Source of the DNA: Chamaesiphon sp041738715
GTDB taxonomy: Bacteria; Cyanobacteriota; Cyanobacteriia; Cyanobacteriales; Chamaesiphonaceae
NCBI GenBank assembly: GCA_041738715.1
Contig: JBGSPI010000103.1
Span: 25,429-89,428, forward strand
Length of the DNA stretch: 64,000 nt
Direction: 5' to 3'
The notes below the pieces were generated by a model, which did no database searches, was not told the origin of the DNA, and saw only the letters and a list, made by a program, of their open reading frames with translations. Below, one piece after another: positions 63,800-64,000 of the stretch. How positions within the stretch are numbered: the first letter of the stretch is position 1; each line of letters opens with the position of its first letter. The position numbers and the translations under genes were made by a program.

Positions 63800-63816
63800 C
63801 AAACTTGCCCATAAAT
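63800..63816 (+). repeat. 17-base direct repeat, copy 1
   Basis: CAAACTTGCCCATAAAT, identical to the copy at 63876. The two copies are 76 bases apart, near the right end of the window. Confidence 0.75.
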
Positions 63817-63875
63817 GATACCTGGCGATCGAATAAAACTGCGATAGGATCGACTCCTTACATCGCTCACTGCTT

Positions 63876-63892
63876 CAAACTTGCCCATAAAT
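63876..63892 (+). repeat. 17-base direct repeat, copy 2
   Basis: Identical to the copy at 63800-63816. A pair of operator sites for a gene beyond the right edge is one possibility. Nothing else is recognisable in 63772-64000. Confidence 0.75.
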
Positions 63893-64000
63893 AATCATTT
63901 TTGGAGATGTTGACAAATTTATCTAGCATCTAACTGGCACATTGAAACAACCCAATATCAACACTTTGGGAGATCGCCTTAACATAACTTTACAACGTGT

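Overview
This window is chromosomal DNA from an oxygenic cyanobacterium. It carries genes for the cytochrome b6f complex (petB, petD) and photosystem II (psbH, psbN, psbO), together with lineage families such as CGLD27, DUF1995, ComFB and DUF4359. The cyanobacterial octamer GCGATCGC and overlapping CGATCG palindromes occur throughout, and many spacers hold heptanucleotide short tandem repeats. The extreme density of GATCGATC-type words resembles Chamaesiphon-like genomes, but that placement is a low-confidence impression. No phage, integrase, transposase gene, CRISPR array or rRNA operon was found.

Layout. 1-1083: end of petB, petD and a strong terminator. 1228-7062: three genes for exported proteins, an SLH-repeat protein, a subtilisin-like protease and a TPR-CHAT caspase-like protein. 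7072-10723: a small exported protein, TatA, psbH, psbN, argG and psbO. 10992-17863: a small conserved-looking protein, a UvrD-like helicase next to recF, then yqeK, rsfS, CGLD27, asparaginase and initiator tRNA-Met. 17956-22145 (minus): a zinc-ribbon/O-methyltransferase fusion, ComFB, a hotdog thioesterase and a hybrid histidine kinase. 22646-28151: pyruvate kinase, an orphan DNA phosphorothioation-associated protein, a two-gene sodium/solute symporter and methionine aminopeptidase. 28152-31438: a GATC-rich accessory patch with toxin-antitoxin genes and remnants and a membrane ankyrin protein. 31548-36205 (minus): metH, a VOC protein and a TIGR02652-type protein. 36504-42810: an SGNH/DUF1574 plus MBOAT acetylation pair, a Ser/Thr kinase and a DUF1995 protein. 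43013-51133: bcp, glycogen phosphorylase, a small beta-barrel candidate, trmD, a Crp/Fnr regulator and glcD. 51364-64000: a P-type ATPase, rdgB, tRNA-His, a siroheme pair (sirB, cobA), two ABC transporter genes, a ROK kinase, ftsW, an M20 amidohydrolase and a stand-alone LuxR-type HTH.

Working together. petB/petD, psbH/psbN and psbO serve photosynthetic electron transport. sirB and cobA lie 22 bases apart and both act between uroporphyrinogen III and siroheme. The DUF1574/MBOAT pair has the usual logic of a membrane acyl-shuttling protein plus an extracytoplasmic SGNH transferase. The helicase and recF adjoin as repair genes. Glycogen phosphorylase, pyruvate kinase, a ROK-type sugar kinase and glcD cover central carbon and photorespiratory metabolism.

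Most of the window is ordinary core genome. The points most worth a second look are the zinc-ribbon/methyltransferase fusion that has lost its metal ligands and sits 18 bases after comFB; the orphan phosphorothioation-associated gene; the cluster of exported S8 and CHAT proteases; the vapBC remnant bracketed by 31-base direct repeats; and the ankyrin gene that begins inside a 42-base tandem duplication. None of these is proven to be a new system.
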